Origin: Cyclobacteriaceae bacterium
Lineage (GTDB): Bacteria; Bacteroidota; Bacteroidia; Cytophagales; Cyclobacteriaceae
Assembly: GCA_022842845.1 (NCBI GenBank)
Contig: JALHOT010000015.1
Coordinates: forward strand, 1-64,000
Reading direction: 5' to 3'
Length of the DNA: 64,000 nucleotides
The translations under genes were made by a program, and so were the position numbers. Shown one piece after another: positions 1 through 10,864 of the stretch (the stretch's first letter is position 1; every line of letters begins with the position of its first letter). The notes beneath the pieces are model-generated. The model saw nothing but the letters and a program-made list of their open reading frames with translations, had not been told where the DNA came from and did no database searches.

Positions 1-14
1 CGCTCTTCCGATCT
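1..14 (-). other. Residual Illumina adapter at contig edge
   Basis: The first 14 bases are identical to the last 14 bases of the standard Illumina read-1 adapter; on the minus strand they read AGATCGGAAGAGCG, the usual adapter read-through start. The sequence sits at the extreme edge of the window, exactly where the protein encoded on the minus strand stops resembling an AraC-type domain. It is best explained as untrimmed library sequence, not genomic DNA. Confidence 0.9.
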
Positions 15-3000
15 GAACCAATTTTATAAACTTATTGGGCGAACAATTTGTAAGCGCTTCTAATTTACGATGCAACTGCGAATGGCTCATAAACACCTGC
101 CGACACAACTGCTCTACGCTGAACTCATAATTGTTAAAATTGGCTTCCACAATTTCCCTCACCTTTTTTACAAACTCATGTTCTTTTCCTGCTTCAATAT
201 TTCCATTACCAGTGGCAGGCATTGTTGCTGCATCAGCGGTGATGCCCATTTGATGGCTATAGTGCTGTTGTAATTTCTTTCTTAGCTCTAATAATTTTCT
301 GATGCGCAGCAATAGTTCTTCTTTATTGAACGGTTTTTCCAAATACACATCTGCCCCTTGTTCCAAACCTTCCAATTTACTTTGCATATCAGCCTTTGCT
401 GTAAGCATGATGATCGGTATGTGGCTGGTGCGCTCGTCCTCACGCAGTTTCCGGCACATTTCAAAACCATCAATAATGGGCATCATCACATCGGTAATAA
501 TTAAGTCCGGTACTATTTCCACGGCTATATCAAATCCTTCCTGGCCATCTTTTCCAACGCTTAATTTATAATCGGGCAAACAACTGGCTGTATAAGCCAC
601 TACATCAACGTTATCTTCTACCAAAAGTAGTATGGGTGCACTTTTGTCTTTAGTAGTATGGCCGTTTACATATTCCCTTTTCTGTGTTTGCAAACTGTCC
701 ACTACTTCTTTTTCATTTACCAGAGTATTGGATATGTTCTCATTTATACCTGTGCGCACTCTGGTTAAGGGAAGTGTGATAATAAACTCAGTTCCTTTTG
801 TTGCTCCAACTGGTGGGCTTTTTACCGCAATGGTTCCGCTCATGAGTTTCACTAACTCTTTGGTGAGCGCGAGGCCGATGCCAGTGCCTTCTGCTTTGCG
901 CGTATGACTGTTGTCTAGCTGATAAAAACGATCGAATATATACTGCACCTGATTTTCAGGAATACCGATACCGGTATCTTTTACTTTTAAAACCAAAATA
1001 GCCTGGTCTGCATCGTTGGCTTCTTCCTGCGAAATGCTTACATACACATTACCCTTTTCAGGTGTAAACTTTAAGGCATTGGATAAAAGATTGGAGATAA
1101 TCTGCCGTAATTTTTCTGCATCATACGCTACCGTCAATTCATCCGTATCCGATAAAAAGTGAAATTGTTTTTGCTGGCCTGCTGCTAATGATTGAAATGA
1201 TTCTACAATGTATCTCAAAAAATTAATCACATCGCCATTGATCAAGTGCAGCTTCATTTTGCCATCTTCCAGTTTTGACAAATCAAGCATTTCATTGACC
1301 AGATCAAGCAGGTGCTGGCCGTTACGCACAATCATATCCATGCCGCTATCAAGATGTTCTTCAGGCTTGGATTTAACTTGTTTCGCCATGCCCATAATCA
1401 CGGTAAGCGGAGTACGAAACTCATGGGTGATATTGGCGTACAACTGTGTCTTCAGTGTATCTAACTCACGGACACGTTTTGCTTCCTGCTTCTCGAAGTG
1501 CAGCTGTGATTGTAGTTTGGCTTTATTGACTCTGAATAAAAAATACGCTCTCAGGGCAACTCCAATCGACAACACATAAATAACGTAAGCCCACCAGGTG
1601 CGCCACCACGGTGGTGTTACTGTAATTTTTAATTCAGCAATCTTATTGCTCCATATCCCCTGGCTGTTACTGCCCTGCACCATAAACACATATTGGCCGG
1701 GGGGCAGGTGCAGGTAAGTTGCGGTGCGTCTTGTACCGCTTTCTACCCAGTCTTTATCAATACCAACTAACTGGTAACGATATTTATTTTGATTGGGAGC
1801 AGTAAAATCAAGCGATGAAAATTCAAGGGTAAGCACATTCTGCAAATGAGAAAGGGTGATCGAAGAAGTCTGTTCAATGGTCTCTTGCAGCACACCTGTT
1901 TCATCGCCAGGTGTGAGTACTTTGTTTCCAATCTGAATACTTGTGATAAAAATTTGGGGCATAAAACCCGAAGACAGTACTTTTTGCGGATCGAAAATGT
2001 TGACACCGTTTATGCCACCAAAAGCCAGGTGGCCATTCGACAGTTTGGCGATAGCATTGGTATTAAATTCATCGGCTTGTAAACCATCGCTGGTACTGAA
2101 AACCCTGAACATGGGCACTTCCTCTTTTTGTCCATTTATCATGCAAAACAATCCCTTGTTGGTGCTTCCCCATATATTGCCTGCGTTATCTGTTACCACG
2201 CCATAAACAACATCGTTAGTTAATCCTTGCTTTGTGGTATAATGAATAAATTTCCCTGTTGATTTTTCCATGCGGTTCAAACCACCGCCTTTGGTGCAAA
2301 CCCATAGGTAATCAGCGTTTACAGGATCATCCATAAACCAGGAAACATAATTGTAGCTTAGGGAATTGGTATTGCTTAGAATGTTTTTATACCATTTTAC
2401 GTCTGGCTCAGCATCATTATTTTTAAAATCCAGTCGTGCAAATCCATGTTCAGTTCCCAACCAGAAAATACCCTGGCCATCTTCATAGAAAGCATTGGTT
2501 TGCGCAAGTGATTGTGTACCCGTATTGCGTTCAATATTGATGACAAACTTGCTAAGCTTACCGCTTATTGGGTCAATTCTCGCTAACGTGCCGTTAGCTC
2601 CACAAACCCAAATATGCCCCTTACTATCTTCAATCATGGGTTGTAGCTGCTCCGTGCGTGTTGCATTTACCGGTTCATTGTAAGTGGCCATCAATTGCAA
2701 ACTGCCAGTATAGTGCCTCAACATTTTCTTATCAAATGCATAGGTCCAGTAATCGCCATTCTGAGCTTGTAGCGCAACGGTAGTCACTGAATTGCCTATA
2801 ACTTGTTGAAGTGGATTTGGATATTCGGCACCATCAGCACTTAGCGTTTTTGTCTCTCTCCATCCCTGCACGTAGAGGATATCTTTATTGAGTACCGTTA
2901 ATCGTTGCAAGCTCCATTTGGGAAGTAATGGTTTGAAGCGGCCCGGTCCTATTCTATACTTGTAAATACCGTGTCCCATTGTGCCTACCCATAAAACACC

Positions 3001-3993
3001 TGAGCGGTCCAGCAACAGGCTCTTCAGGCCCTGATTTTTGACAACTGATCTTAAATGTAAGGTGATCACATCACTCAGCTCCGCTCCTGCTTTCAAGCCG
3101 TGGAAATCGAAAAAAGTATCACCCGAAGTCCCCGGTTTCAAAGGAAAACGTTTATGAAGGATCAATCCTCCGGCTGCGTCCTTGGTAAAAAGGCCCGAGT
3201 TTAATTGACCTGTAGAATCTATGAAGGCCACACTAGTGCCTTGAATTTGAGGAGAAGGTTTTAAGAAAAATGGCTGGCTTGTGCGTGACGTGAGACGGGT
3301 GCCAACCTTTTCAATCAAATCAGTAAGGGTATGACCATCACTTAATAGTGCGAAATCCAAAGATGAAGGATTGAAAACGTAGATGCTGCTATCTGTGCAG
3401 CCAACCCAAAGAAAGTCTTTATCATCTTTTCCTACTCCTAATATTTCCCGTTGTTGGGGAGCGCTTACTTGCGTGATGGATGGCGGGTCAATACCATTGT
3501 CGGGCAGGGAAATAATGTTCATGCTGCCGCCTTGCGGGCATACCAGTATGCTACCGTTTGGCAACTCCACCAGGGCAGATATAATCCGATTGCTGGAAAG
3601 TCCGGTCAGATCGCCCGAATTTTTAGCAATGCGCAAAAAACGACCTGTGTTTTTATCGTATACATTCACGCCCCCATCGAAAGTACCGATCCAGATTCTG
3701 CCCTTGCTGTCTTCCAACAAATTGCTCACAGCATTGCTGCTGATGGAACTGGTGTCTTGCGGGTCGTTGGTAAAAATTTTGAAGTTGTACCCATCGTAAC
3801 GGTTCAAGCCACCCTTCGTGGCGATCCAGATAAAGCCTTCTTTATCCTGAATCATATCATTAATCAGTCCTTGCGATAATCCCTGTGCAGTGGAAATGGC
3901 TTCGCTGCCTGAACCCAATTGTGCCATGGCAAATTGTGCATAAAAGCAAAGACAGATCAGAAACCTGAAGTATAAGTGGGGGCCATTAGACAT
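15..3993 (-). CDS. Hybrid two-component system regulator (HTCS), C-terminus cut off
   Basis: One open frame of about 1325 residues runs from an ATG at 3993 to the window edge. It starts with a hydrophobic signal/anchor (residues about 5-24) and continues as a long periplasmic two-component-regulator propeller with repeated W-I/V-G/A-T blade motifs. A Y_Y_Y domain follows (around 732), then a tryptophan-rich membrane segment (about 795-820), a HisKA domain with the phospho-accepting THEFRTP motif at His857, an ATPase domain, a receiver domain with Asp1168 (ITDVMMP) and Lys in KPF, and the first helix-turn-helix of an AraC domain. The family senses a periplasmic ligand, often a glycan, and activates nearby genes. 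The last 50-60 residues, including the second DNA-binding helix pair, are missing because the contig ends. It is divergent from the secreted caspase operon, a plausible target. Confidence 0.93.
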
Positions 3994-4074
3994 GAAGTGA
4001 TAAAGATAAGCTAAGGCCCGTTTTTTAGCCCAATTGGGTTACATTAATCTGAATGTTTAATTACAAAATGACGG

Positions 4075-4104
4075 ATTTATCCTAATCCTGATCAATTTAT
4101 CCTA
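4075..4104. promoter_or_regulatory. Direct repeat ATTTATCCTA x2, candidate regulator site
   Basis: The 10-mer ATTTATCCTA occurs at 4075-4084 and again at 4095-4104, exactly 20 bp apart (about two helical turns), inside the 268-bp region between the divergent HTCS gene and the secreted operon. AraC-family regulators commonly bind direct repeats at this spacing. A perfect palindrome CCCAATTGGG lies nearby at about 4029-4038. The binding role is inference. Confidence 0.35.
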
Positions 4105-4261
4105 TTAATTGAAGTGAAAATGAGGTAAAATTGTGGATTCGTCCTCACAAAAATTTCAGATTGATGTGAGCTTTGTTGGGAATGATCAGTTTAGTCTACT
4201 CAATGCAAATCCCAATTTAAGCGACTGTCGGACAAATTTTAAAGGCTTTACTCAACAACCT

Positions 4262-5005
4262 ATGACAAGACAAATGTTTCGAATGGCTTTCATCATCCTG
4301 CTATTGCACGGGATTACTCCTTATGCATTTGGGCAATCTGTGAAAATCAAACGCATAGAACTGACGAATAATAAAGTGATCGTCACCTACGACCTGGATG
4401 ACTCTAATCCCAACAACGAGTATCAATTGAATCTCTATACTTCCAAAGATAATTTCACGGTGCCGATGACCAAGGTGAAGGGTGACATTGGAAATGAGAT
4501 AAAATCAGGCAACAATAAGAAGGTAGAATGGAATATTCGCGAAGAATTCGGAGACTATGAAGGGGATTTAGCACTTGAAATTCGCGGACGTGTATTCGTG
4601 GTGTTTGCGAAATTACAAAACTTTAATGATCAAAAGAGTTATAAACGAGGCAAAACCTATACCCTAAACTGGAAACCAGGCAATACCAACCCGATCCACA
4701 TCGAGCTTTTTAAAGGAAGCGAGCGCCTGGTTGGCGAACTGAATCATCCTAACAATGGAAGTTACCTGCTTACTATGCCAGCCCATGCCAAACCAGGAGA
4801 TGACTATAGACTACGACTTACAGATTCTAAACGGCCGGGTGAATTCATTTACTCTGATTTTTTCAATTTGAAACCGCGTATTCCCCTCGCTGTGAAAACC
4901 CTAGGTGGTGCAGTTGTATTGGGTGGTGTTGTATTTCTGGCAACACAACTCGGTACTTCTGATGATGCGAACCAGCCTAATCCTCCTGCTTTGCCAAATA
5001 ACTAA
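4262..5005 (+). CDS. Exported Kre9/KNH-like protein with C-terminal membrane anchor
   Basis: The ATG at 4262 gives 247 residues and puts a signal peptide (FRMAFIILLLHG region) at the N-terminus. The frame stays open upstream to a GTG at 4133, but that extension is hydrophilic and would bury the signal peptide, so it is rejected. Residues about 25-120 form a beta-rich domain common in Bacteroidota caspase/propeller neighbourhoods. Residues about 125-205 resemble the Ser-Thr-rich Kre9/KNH family (beta sandwich with NWKPG and SDFFNLK edges). One hydrophobic helix (about 210-228, AVKTLGGAVVLGGVVF) precedes a short polar tail. It is the first gene of a three-gene operon, only 15 bp before the giant T9SS protein. 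A scaffold or anchor role on the cell envelope is inferred; no enzymatic motif is visible. Confidence 0.7.
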   Translation: MTRQMFRMAFIILLLHGITPYAFGQSVKIKRIELTNNKVIVTYDLDDSNPNNEYQLNLYTSKDNFTVPMTKVKGDIGNEIKSGNNKKVEWNIREEFGDYEGDLALEIRGRVFVVFAKLQNFNDQKSYKRGKTYTLNWKPGNTNPIHIELFKGSERLVGELNHPNNGSYLLTMPAHAKPGDDYRLRLTDSKRPGEFIYSDFFNLKPRIPLAVKTLGGAVVLGGVVFLATQLGTSDDANQPNPPALPNN

Positions 5006-5020
5006 AAGCTCGACCTACTT

Positions 5021-8000
5021 ATGAAACTGCGAAATAACTCGATACTGTTATTGTTTTTGATAATCACGTTTAGTGCTCTTGGTCAAGCCTTCACTGAGTT
5101 AAGTGGACCCTTTGGTGGCAGAGTCACTACACTTCGGTATGATGCCGTTAACAACAGGCTTTATGCGGCTGTTAATTACAAATTATTTAGGTCGACTGAT
5201 AATGGCGTAAACTGGTCTCCGATGACTGTTCCTACTTCGGTTCTTCAAGTGCTGGATATCCTGATCGATGGATCAAAAATTATCATAACCGGTAATAACA
5301 ATTTTATCTATTCTACTGACAATGGAGCTAATTGGACAAGTCTCCCCATTCCTACTATTACTAATAATTTGTTCTATCAAATAGTCAAACATCCCACAGC
5401 AGGCGTTTACGTGCTTCGGGGAAGTGGGCAAGTTCTTGTGACTGTGGATAACGGGTTGAATTGGAAAAGTTTGGTTAGCTATGAAACTAATGGCTTAACT
5501 ATTTTAAATGACTTGCAGGTAACTAGTACCGGGGATATTTATCTAAGTGATGCAAAAGTAGGAGTAAGAAAACTTCCTTCGCCAGCCGATCCTGCTAATC
5601 TGGCTCAGTGGTCAGAAACAAACTGGGTTACTGTTTTCCCGAAGCAGACAACGGATGCACAGTATGATGTTATTAATATTGGCATCGACAATGTTAATCG
5701 TATTTTTATAAATCACGGTGCATCCGATGGCTCTGGTAAAGTTCAACTATCAGAAGATGGTGGCGCTACCTGGCAACCTCAAAGTGCTACCTTGCCTCCT
5801 GTTAATAGCAGTGCTGTTTGGTCACTCTCTCCAAGTGGTAGAATGTATTATATACCTAGCTATACTGTGGCAGTTTATGAATATACTGCCGGTGCGGCAA
5901 CTCCTTGGGTTGCCAAACCATGGCCAACCACAACGGTCAAGAACCAAAATGTTTTTTGTGCTGTTTGGCGTAGCAATACACAAGCTTTTGCTGGATCCGA
6001 ATCCGATGGTATATTCGCAACCAGTAACACGGGAAACTCCTGGGCCGTGTCCTCGACAGGGCTTAAATTCGTAAACGGTACAGATGTAGAAATAACAGCC
6101 GATGGAAAAATTGTTGTTATTCCGGGCATCGGATCATCTTCTTATTGGTACTCCACCGATCAGGGCCTGACATGGGTTAACAGAGCTTTTGCTGGACGAA
6201 TTCTTAAACTTTATCGCCTTCCGGATAACACGTTGTTAATATTGACATTGGATAACGAGACCTTCCTATCAACGGACGGTATAAACTGGACAAAGAATCC
6301 AACTACACCCGGTATGGGATTTCTTAGTCAGATTCTTATCGTGGCAACAAATGACATTTTTGCTTTTGGTAGTGCTGGAGATGTATGGGAATCGTTCGAT
6401 AAAGGAGCAAGCTGGATTAAGATTAACATCACCGGAGGACCAACAAACGGGTTCACTGCTGTCGCCAGAGATGATGACGGTTTTTTTTATGTGAACAATT
6501 CAAATTGCGTTTTTTGTGTTGGTAGTACCTATACAAGGTTTGACACAAGCGTAGACCCCTGGACTTCCACAAGTTTTACAGTTAATGGAAGTGGAAATGA
6601 CTATCCTCCTAAATCCATGTTCACCCTTAACAACAAGATTTATGTTGTTAATAGTAATTTAGCAGCTTCTTCGCCTGGTGCTTTAAAAGTAAGCAGCGAT
6701 AAAGGGACTACCTGGACAGACCTAGGTATTAATGCAGGAAATGGTGGCGCCTTTCCTATCCGTTTAAATGCGCTGTCAGGAATTATCATTCCACAGTATG
6801 GCTATCTTTCCATCACTCAAAACGATGGCAAAACGATTAAAACAATACCCACCCCTCAGGAATCTACTCTCATTACAGATATTGCTTTAAACGCTGCAGG
6901 TACTAAATATGTGGCTTCTGCCAACGGATCCCCTGCACTGGAATTTGCATTGAGTTCCACCAACAAACTTCTCTTACCTAATTCTGAAATACCGGCCTAC
7001 ATCGACTTCGGTTGGAAACCTGTTGCTGGGGGACCATTTGGTGGTTCGGTGCGAAAACTTTTAAAGAATTCTACCGGTCAACTATTTGCACTTTCCGGTT
7101 CACCCGGTTCTGCCATCAACGATAAACTTTATCGATACAATTCGTCCACTTCTTCCTGGGAAAAGATTGTATCGGAGAATGTGTTGAGCGTGATGATTGA
7201 TGCATCCGATAAAATCTACATTCAGAAATTTGGATATTCCACGAGTTCGTATTTTGGAAGTGGCTTATTTGTATCCAGTGACAATGGCACAACGTTTTCA
7301 CCCGTTTCAGCTTTTTTAAATTACGTTTACGCTTGGACGAATAACGATGTAGGTCACCTTTTGGCGGCAACTAACTCAGGGATTTATCGATCAACCGACA
7401 ATGGAGTCACGTTTACTTCTGTGACGGCAAGTGGTGACTATAAAGGAATCGTCATGATTTCGGACGGAACACTGATCGCTTTAAAAGGAAATACCGTTGT
7501 CCGTTCGATTGATAAAGGAGCAACCTGGACAGAAGTCAGCCAAAGTTTTCAAGACGTCTATTCAATTACAAAATTGGAAGGCAATAAAGTCGGTCTTGTT
7601 ACCTATCGGAATATCTATGTGTCTTCAGACGGTGGAATAACATGGACCTCCGTGCTTAACAACCTTCCAGCGTTAGAAGCAACTTCTGGTTCTAATACAT
7701 TTAGTTTCTTGTCTTTATCACCAGACAACCACTACTATTTGACTGTTTTAAACAATCAACAATCAGCTATTATTTACACATCATCCAATGGTGGAACATC
7801 CTGGATTAAAAAAGGAAATATCAATTTTCCAATCACCAGCTTGTTGTGGAACGGTGCAACGCTGTTGGCCAGCACTACCGACAATCGTTTCGTGACACCA
7901 CCGGTTTATGGTGCTGGAATTTTAGCCTCTTCGGATGGTGGTGTAAATTTTTCTGTGTTTCAATCTAATAAGGGTTTCGTAAATAATAAATTCACTGGAC

Positions 8001-10828
8001 TGGATATTTTTAACTCTAAGCTTTTTGCATTATCGAATGGAACACTTTACGTTTCCATTGACAACGGGGTAAACTTTTCGGTAGTGACCTCTGCCGGGTC
8101 AAGCATTTCCGGACTTCTCCACTCACCAGATGGTGCATTGATTGCCTATGGAACCGATATCTACAAAACCACCGATGGAGTGACATGGACACTTCAAAAA
8201 GCAGCAGTGAATTTTACGCTCATGAGCGTTTCACCGAATTCACAGTATTATGGCTACAACTATGCGAATTTTAAATTTCAGTCATCATCTAACTTAACGA
8301 CATGGACCGATGTGGCAGTGCCAGGGCAAACACCTAACGACCGACCCATTTCCATGGCATCCGACAGTCGCGGTGTACTCTATTTTGTTATCGGAGATTT
8401 GACTTCTAATAAAGAACAAGTGGCCTATCAGTTTTCAGCGGGCACCCTTACAAAGATCCCATTACCCCTAACTAACAATGTCACAAGGAAAGTAAATTTT
8501 GTTGCATCAGGGGACAAGATGTATATGTACACGGGGAGCCTAAATAATCTCGGCATCTTGCAGACAACAACAGATGGAGTTCAGTGGACTTCAAAAGTTT
8601 TCGAAGGTGGGACCAAGTTTATGCTCACCAACAACTACATTTTTCTCAAGAGAGAGAATGGTGACTTGCTTCTGTCGCGCGATCAAGGTGTTTTCTGGCA
8701 AAGTGTTGGACTTCCTGCCTCTGAGGGAGTAATTTTTGATGATGTCTTGATTGATGAATTTACAGGGTATGCTTATGCCCAGGCAGAAGGCAACGCAATT
8801 TTAAGAACTTCAAACAGCGTGTTAGTAAATGATAACAGAGTACCGTTGATCGGGTCGCTAGCACCTGCAAACCTGGCTACTGGTGTTGTACCCACGGCAA
8901 AACTGGTTATCACTTTTGATGAAGCGGTGACTCCCGTAGCAGGAAAAAAAATTAGGATTGTAGACCCAACGAATACCAGCAGTTTTGTGGAAAGCATTGA
9001 TGCGTCTGCCGGAGTTCAATCGGGTCGTTCGTTTACATTCACTCCTGCCACGACTACCTTGAAATATTCTCCTTCTGCCAGTGCCTTACAATCATACTAT
9101 GTCACGCTTGATGCCGGAGCATTTATCGATCTGTTTGCCAACCCAACCGCTGCGGTCATCAACGATGCTACATGGAAATTTTCAATGGCGGTGACTCCAG
9201 ATCAGACTGCTCCTGCTATCACGTTTGATAATTCAGGAACTAAAAACTACCTCAACATACAGGACAACAGCAAAACGATTAGTGCAACGATCACCGATGC
9301 AATAGGTGTTACACAATCACAAATTCATTACCGTCCCATCACATCCAACAGCGCGGAGACGATCTCTCAATTGGCAAAAACTACCGGAAACAATTATGAG
9401 TTTTCGGTTCCGTCCAGTGCTTATGGTCCTATTGGTCTTGAATTTTATTTAACAGCATCAGATGCAGCAGGCAACAGCACGCGTAGCCCACTGACAGGTT
9501 ATTACTATGCCTATAAAGCAGTAACGACAGTAAAACCTACCCTGGCCTCTGCCCTACCTGCCGGAAGTGTAGAAGATAACTACAGGATGATTTCTATTCC
9601 TTATGTGTCGGACAAGACAGTTGAAACAGTTTTAATTCCAGCACTCAGTCGATTCGATGCTAAAATTTGGAGGCTACTGACATTGAATGATGAAAAAACC
9701 AATTGGTCGGAATATCCCAAGGACTTTACTACTTTGGAAACGGGCAAAGGATATTGGATCATTAATAAAAACGGTGGAGCGCTTGCACTTGGTGTTGAGT
9801 CTACTCCGATTGTCACCAAAGAGACACCAACTACAATCACAATTACACCTGGCTGGAATCAAATCGGCAACCCCTATCCTTTCCCAATGACGTGGAGCGA
9901 AGTGCTGACTGCCAATAGCAATCCTGCCGGGCTAACGAGTAAGCCCAAAGTTTACAGAGGAGGGGGAACAGGATACACAGAACCGGATGTGATCGGAGTA
10001 ACCGAAGGATTTTTAGTGAAAAATACAGGGACTACAAACATTGTACTGGATATTCCACTGGTAAGCTCTTCCTCAGGATCACGTATGCAGCAGATCAGTT
10101 CAACATTGGATGAATCCGAATGGAGAGTGCCTTTAATGCTGATTGGAAAATCTTTTTCCAATACCATCGGAGGCATCGGCATGAGTCCAGAGGCGAATGA
10201 AAGTGTTGATGGAGAAGATGATTTCAGCGCTCCGCCCTTGCAAAATATGCTGCAACTTGATTTTCCGCATCCTGAACACAGCGAGAAAGTACTCGCCCGC
10301 GATGTGGTCAATACACAAAAAGACTACACCTGGAATTTTAAGGTGAACACAAATCTGAGCGAAGAGATCACACTCCAGTGGGACAATGAGAATTTTGGAA
10401 ACAACAGCAAGGAGTTATTCCTCTTCGATGTAGCGAAGCAACTGCCTGTGAATATGCGCGAAGTAACGCATTACAGTTTTAATCCGGCAGTTTCCACTTC
10501 TTTCCGGATTTACTATGGCGAAAATGTAGTATCTAACATTGAACCGGATCTGGTGCTCTTGGGTCAGGCATTTCCAAATCCAAGCGAGGGTGAAACAACC
10601 ATTCCTCTTGTGCTACCCGGTGGGATAAAAAACACCTACCAGGTGCGTCTTGCAGTGTATAACCTCTATGGGAAAAAAATCGCAACTATTTACGAAGGAG
10701 AAATGAAGGGAGGTTTTCATTCTGTAAAATGGAATACAGGATCAGTACCAAGCGGTTTGCACCTCTACCGACTGGCCGTGTCGCCATCGACACAGTCCGT
10801 TCAAACACAAAAAATAATTTTGAAATAG
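5021..10828 (+). CDS. Giant T9SS-exported double beta-propeller protein
   Basis: The product has 1935 residues with an N-terminal signal peptide ending near LGQA. About 17 Asp-box (BNR/sortilin-type) motifs of the form S/T-x-D-x-G-x-x-W/F are spread over residues 60-1270. The pattern GPFGG occurs near residue 29 and again near residue 671, suggesting two consecutive propellers of similar size. Next come an SbsA/Big_5-type Ig domain (about 1275-1390), another Ig-like domain, a T9SS-associated domain with the WNQIGNPYPFP motif, and a type-A sorting domain (from PNPSEGETT to QTQKIILK). The C-terminal signal sends the protein through type IX secretion to the surface or medium. The ligand is unknown. 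It lies between the Kre9-like gene and the caspase gene (36 bp gap), so the three are probably co-expressed. Confidence 0.85.
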   Translation: MKLRNNSILLLFLIITFSALGQAFTELSGPFGGRVTTLRYDAVNNRLYAAVNYKLFRSTDNGVNWSPMTVPTSVLQVLDILIDGSKIIITGNNNFIYSTDNGANWTSLPIPTITNNLFYQIVKHPTAGVYVLRGSGQVLVTVDNGLNWKSLVSYETNGLTILNDLQVTSTGDIYLSDAKVGVRKLPSPADPANLAQWSETNWVTVFPKQTTDAQYDVINIGIDNVNRIFINHGASDGSGKVQLSEDGGATWQPQSATLPPVNSSAVWSLSPSGRMYYIPSYTVAVYEYTAGAATPWVAKPWPTTTVKNQNVFCAVWRSNTQAFAGSESDGIFATSNTGNSWAVSSTGLKFVNGTDVEITADGKIVVIPGIGSSSYWYSTDQGLTWVNRAFAGRILKLYRLPDNTLLILTLDNETFLSTDGINWTKNPTTPGMGFLSQILIVATNDIFAFGSAGDVWESFDKGASWIKINITGGPTNGFTAVARDDDGFFYVNNSNCVFCVGSTYTRFDTSVDPWTSTSFTVNGSGNDYPPKSMFTLNNKIYVVNSNLAASSPGALKVSSDKGTTWTDLGINAGNGGAFPIRLNALSGIIIPQYGYLSITQNDGKTIKTIPTPQESTLITDIALNAAGTKYVASANGSPALEFALSSTNKLLLPNSEIPAYIDFGWKPVAGGPFGGSVRKLLKNSTGQLFALSGSPGSAINDKLYRYNSSTSSWEKIVSENVLSVMIDASDKIYIQKFGYSTSSYFGSGLFVSSDNGTTFSPVSAFLNYVYAWTNNDVGHLLAATNSGIYRSTDNGVTFTSVTASGDYKGIVMISDGTLIALKGNTVVRSIDKGATWTEVSQSFQDVYSITKLEGNKVGLVTYRNIYVSSDGGITWTSVLNNLPALEATSGSNTFSFLSLSPDNHYYLTVLNNQQSAIIYTSSNGGTSWIKKGNINFPITSLLWNGATLLASTTDNRFVTPPVYGAGILASSDGGVNFSVFQSNKGFVNNKFTGLDIFNSKLFALSNGTLYVSIDNGVNFSVVTSAGSSISGLLHSPDGALIAYGTDIYKTTDGVTWTLQKAAVNFTLMSVSPNSQYYGYNYANFKFQSSSNLTTWTDVAVPGQTPNDRPISMASDSRGVLYFVIGDLTSNKEQVAYQFSAGTLTKIPLPLTNNVTRKVNFVASGDKMYMYTGSLNNLGILQTTTDGVQWTSKVFEGGTKFMLTNNYIFLKRENGDLLLSRDQGVFWQSVGLPASEGVIFDDVLIDEFTGYAYAQAEGNAILRTSNSVLVNDNRVPLIGSLAPANLATGVVPTAKLVITFDEAVTPVAGKKIRIVDPTNTSSFVESIDASAGVQSGRSFTFTPATTTLKYSPSASALQSYYVTLDAGAFIDLFANPTAAVINDATWKFSMAVTPDQTAPAITFDNSGTKNYLNIQDNSKTISATITDAIGVTQSQIHYRPITSNSAETISQLAKTTGNNYEFSVPSSAYGPIGLEFYLTASDAAGNSTRSPLTGYYYAYKAVTTVKPTLASALPAGSVEDNYRMISIPYVSDKTVETVLIPALSRFDAKIWRLLTLNDEKTNWSEYPKDFTTLETGKGYWIINKNGGALALGVESTPIVTKETPTTITITPGWNQIGNPYPFPMTWSEVLTANSNPAGLTSKPKVYRGGGTGYTEPDVIGVTEGFLVKNTGTTNIVLDIPLVSSSSGSRMQQISSTLDESEWRVPLMLIGKSFSNTIGGIGMSPEANESVDGEDDFSAPPLQNMLQLDFPHPEHSEKVLARDVVNTQKDYTWNFKVNTNLSEEITLQWDNENFGNNSKELFLFDVAKQLPVNMREVTHYSFNPAVSTSFRIYYGENVVSNIEPDLVLLGQAFPNPSEGETTIPLVLPGGIKNTYQVRLAVYNLYGKKIATIYEGEMKGGFHSVKWNTGSVPSGLHLYRLAVSPSTQSVQTQKIILK

Positions 10829-10864
10829 CGATTTTACACTGACAATAAAACAAACAAGCTGGTC

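Noticed and set aside
4133-4261. GTG start giving a 43-residue N-terminal extension of the Kre9-like protein
   Set aside because: The extension is hydrophilic and would place the signal peptide in the middle of the protein; the ATG at 4262 fits an exported protein.
5200-8720. DNA-level tandem repeats in the giant gene
   Set aside because: The recurring words come from Asp-box protein motifs (STDNG, SSDGG) and are not conserved tandem DNA units.
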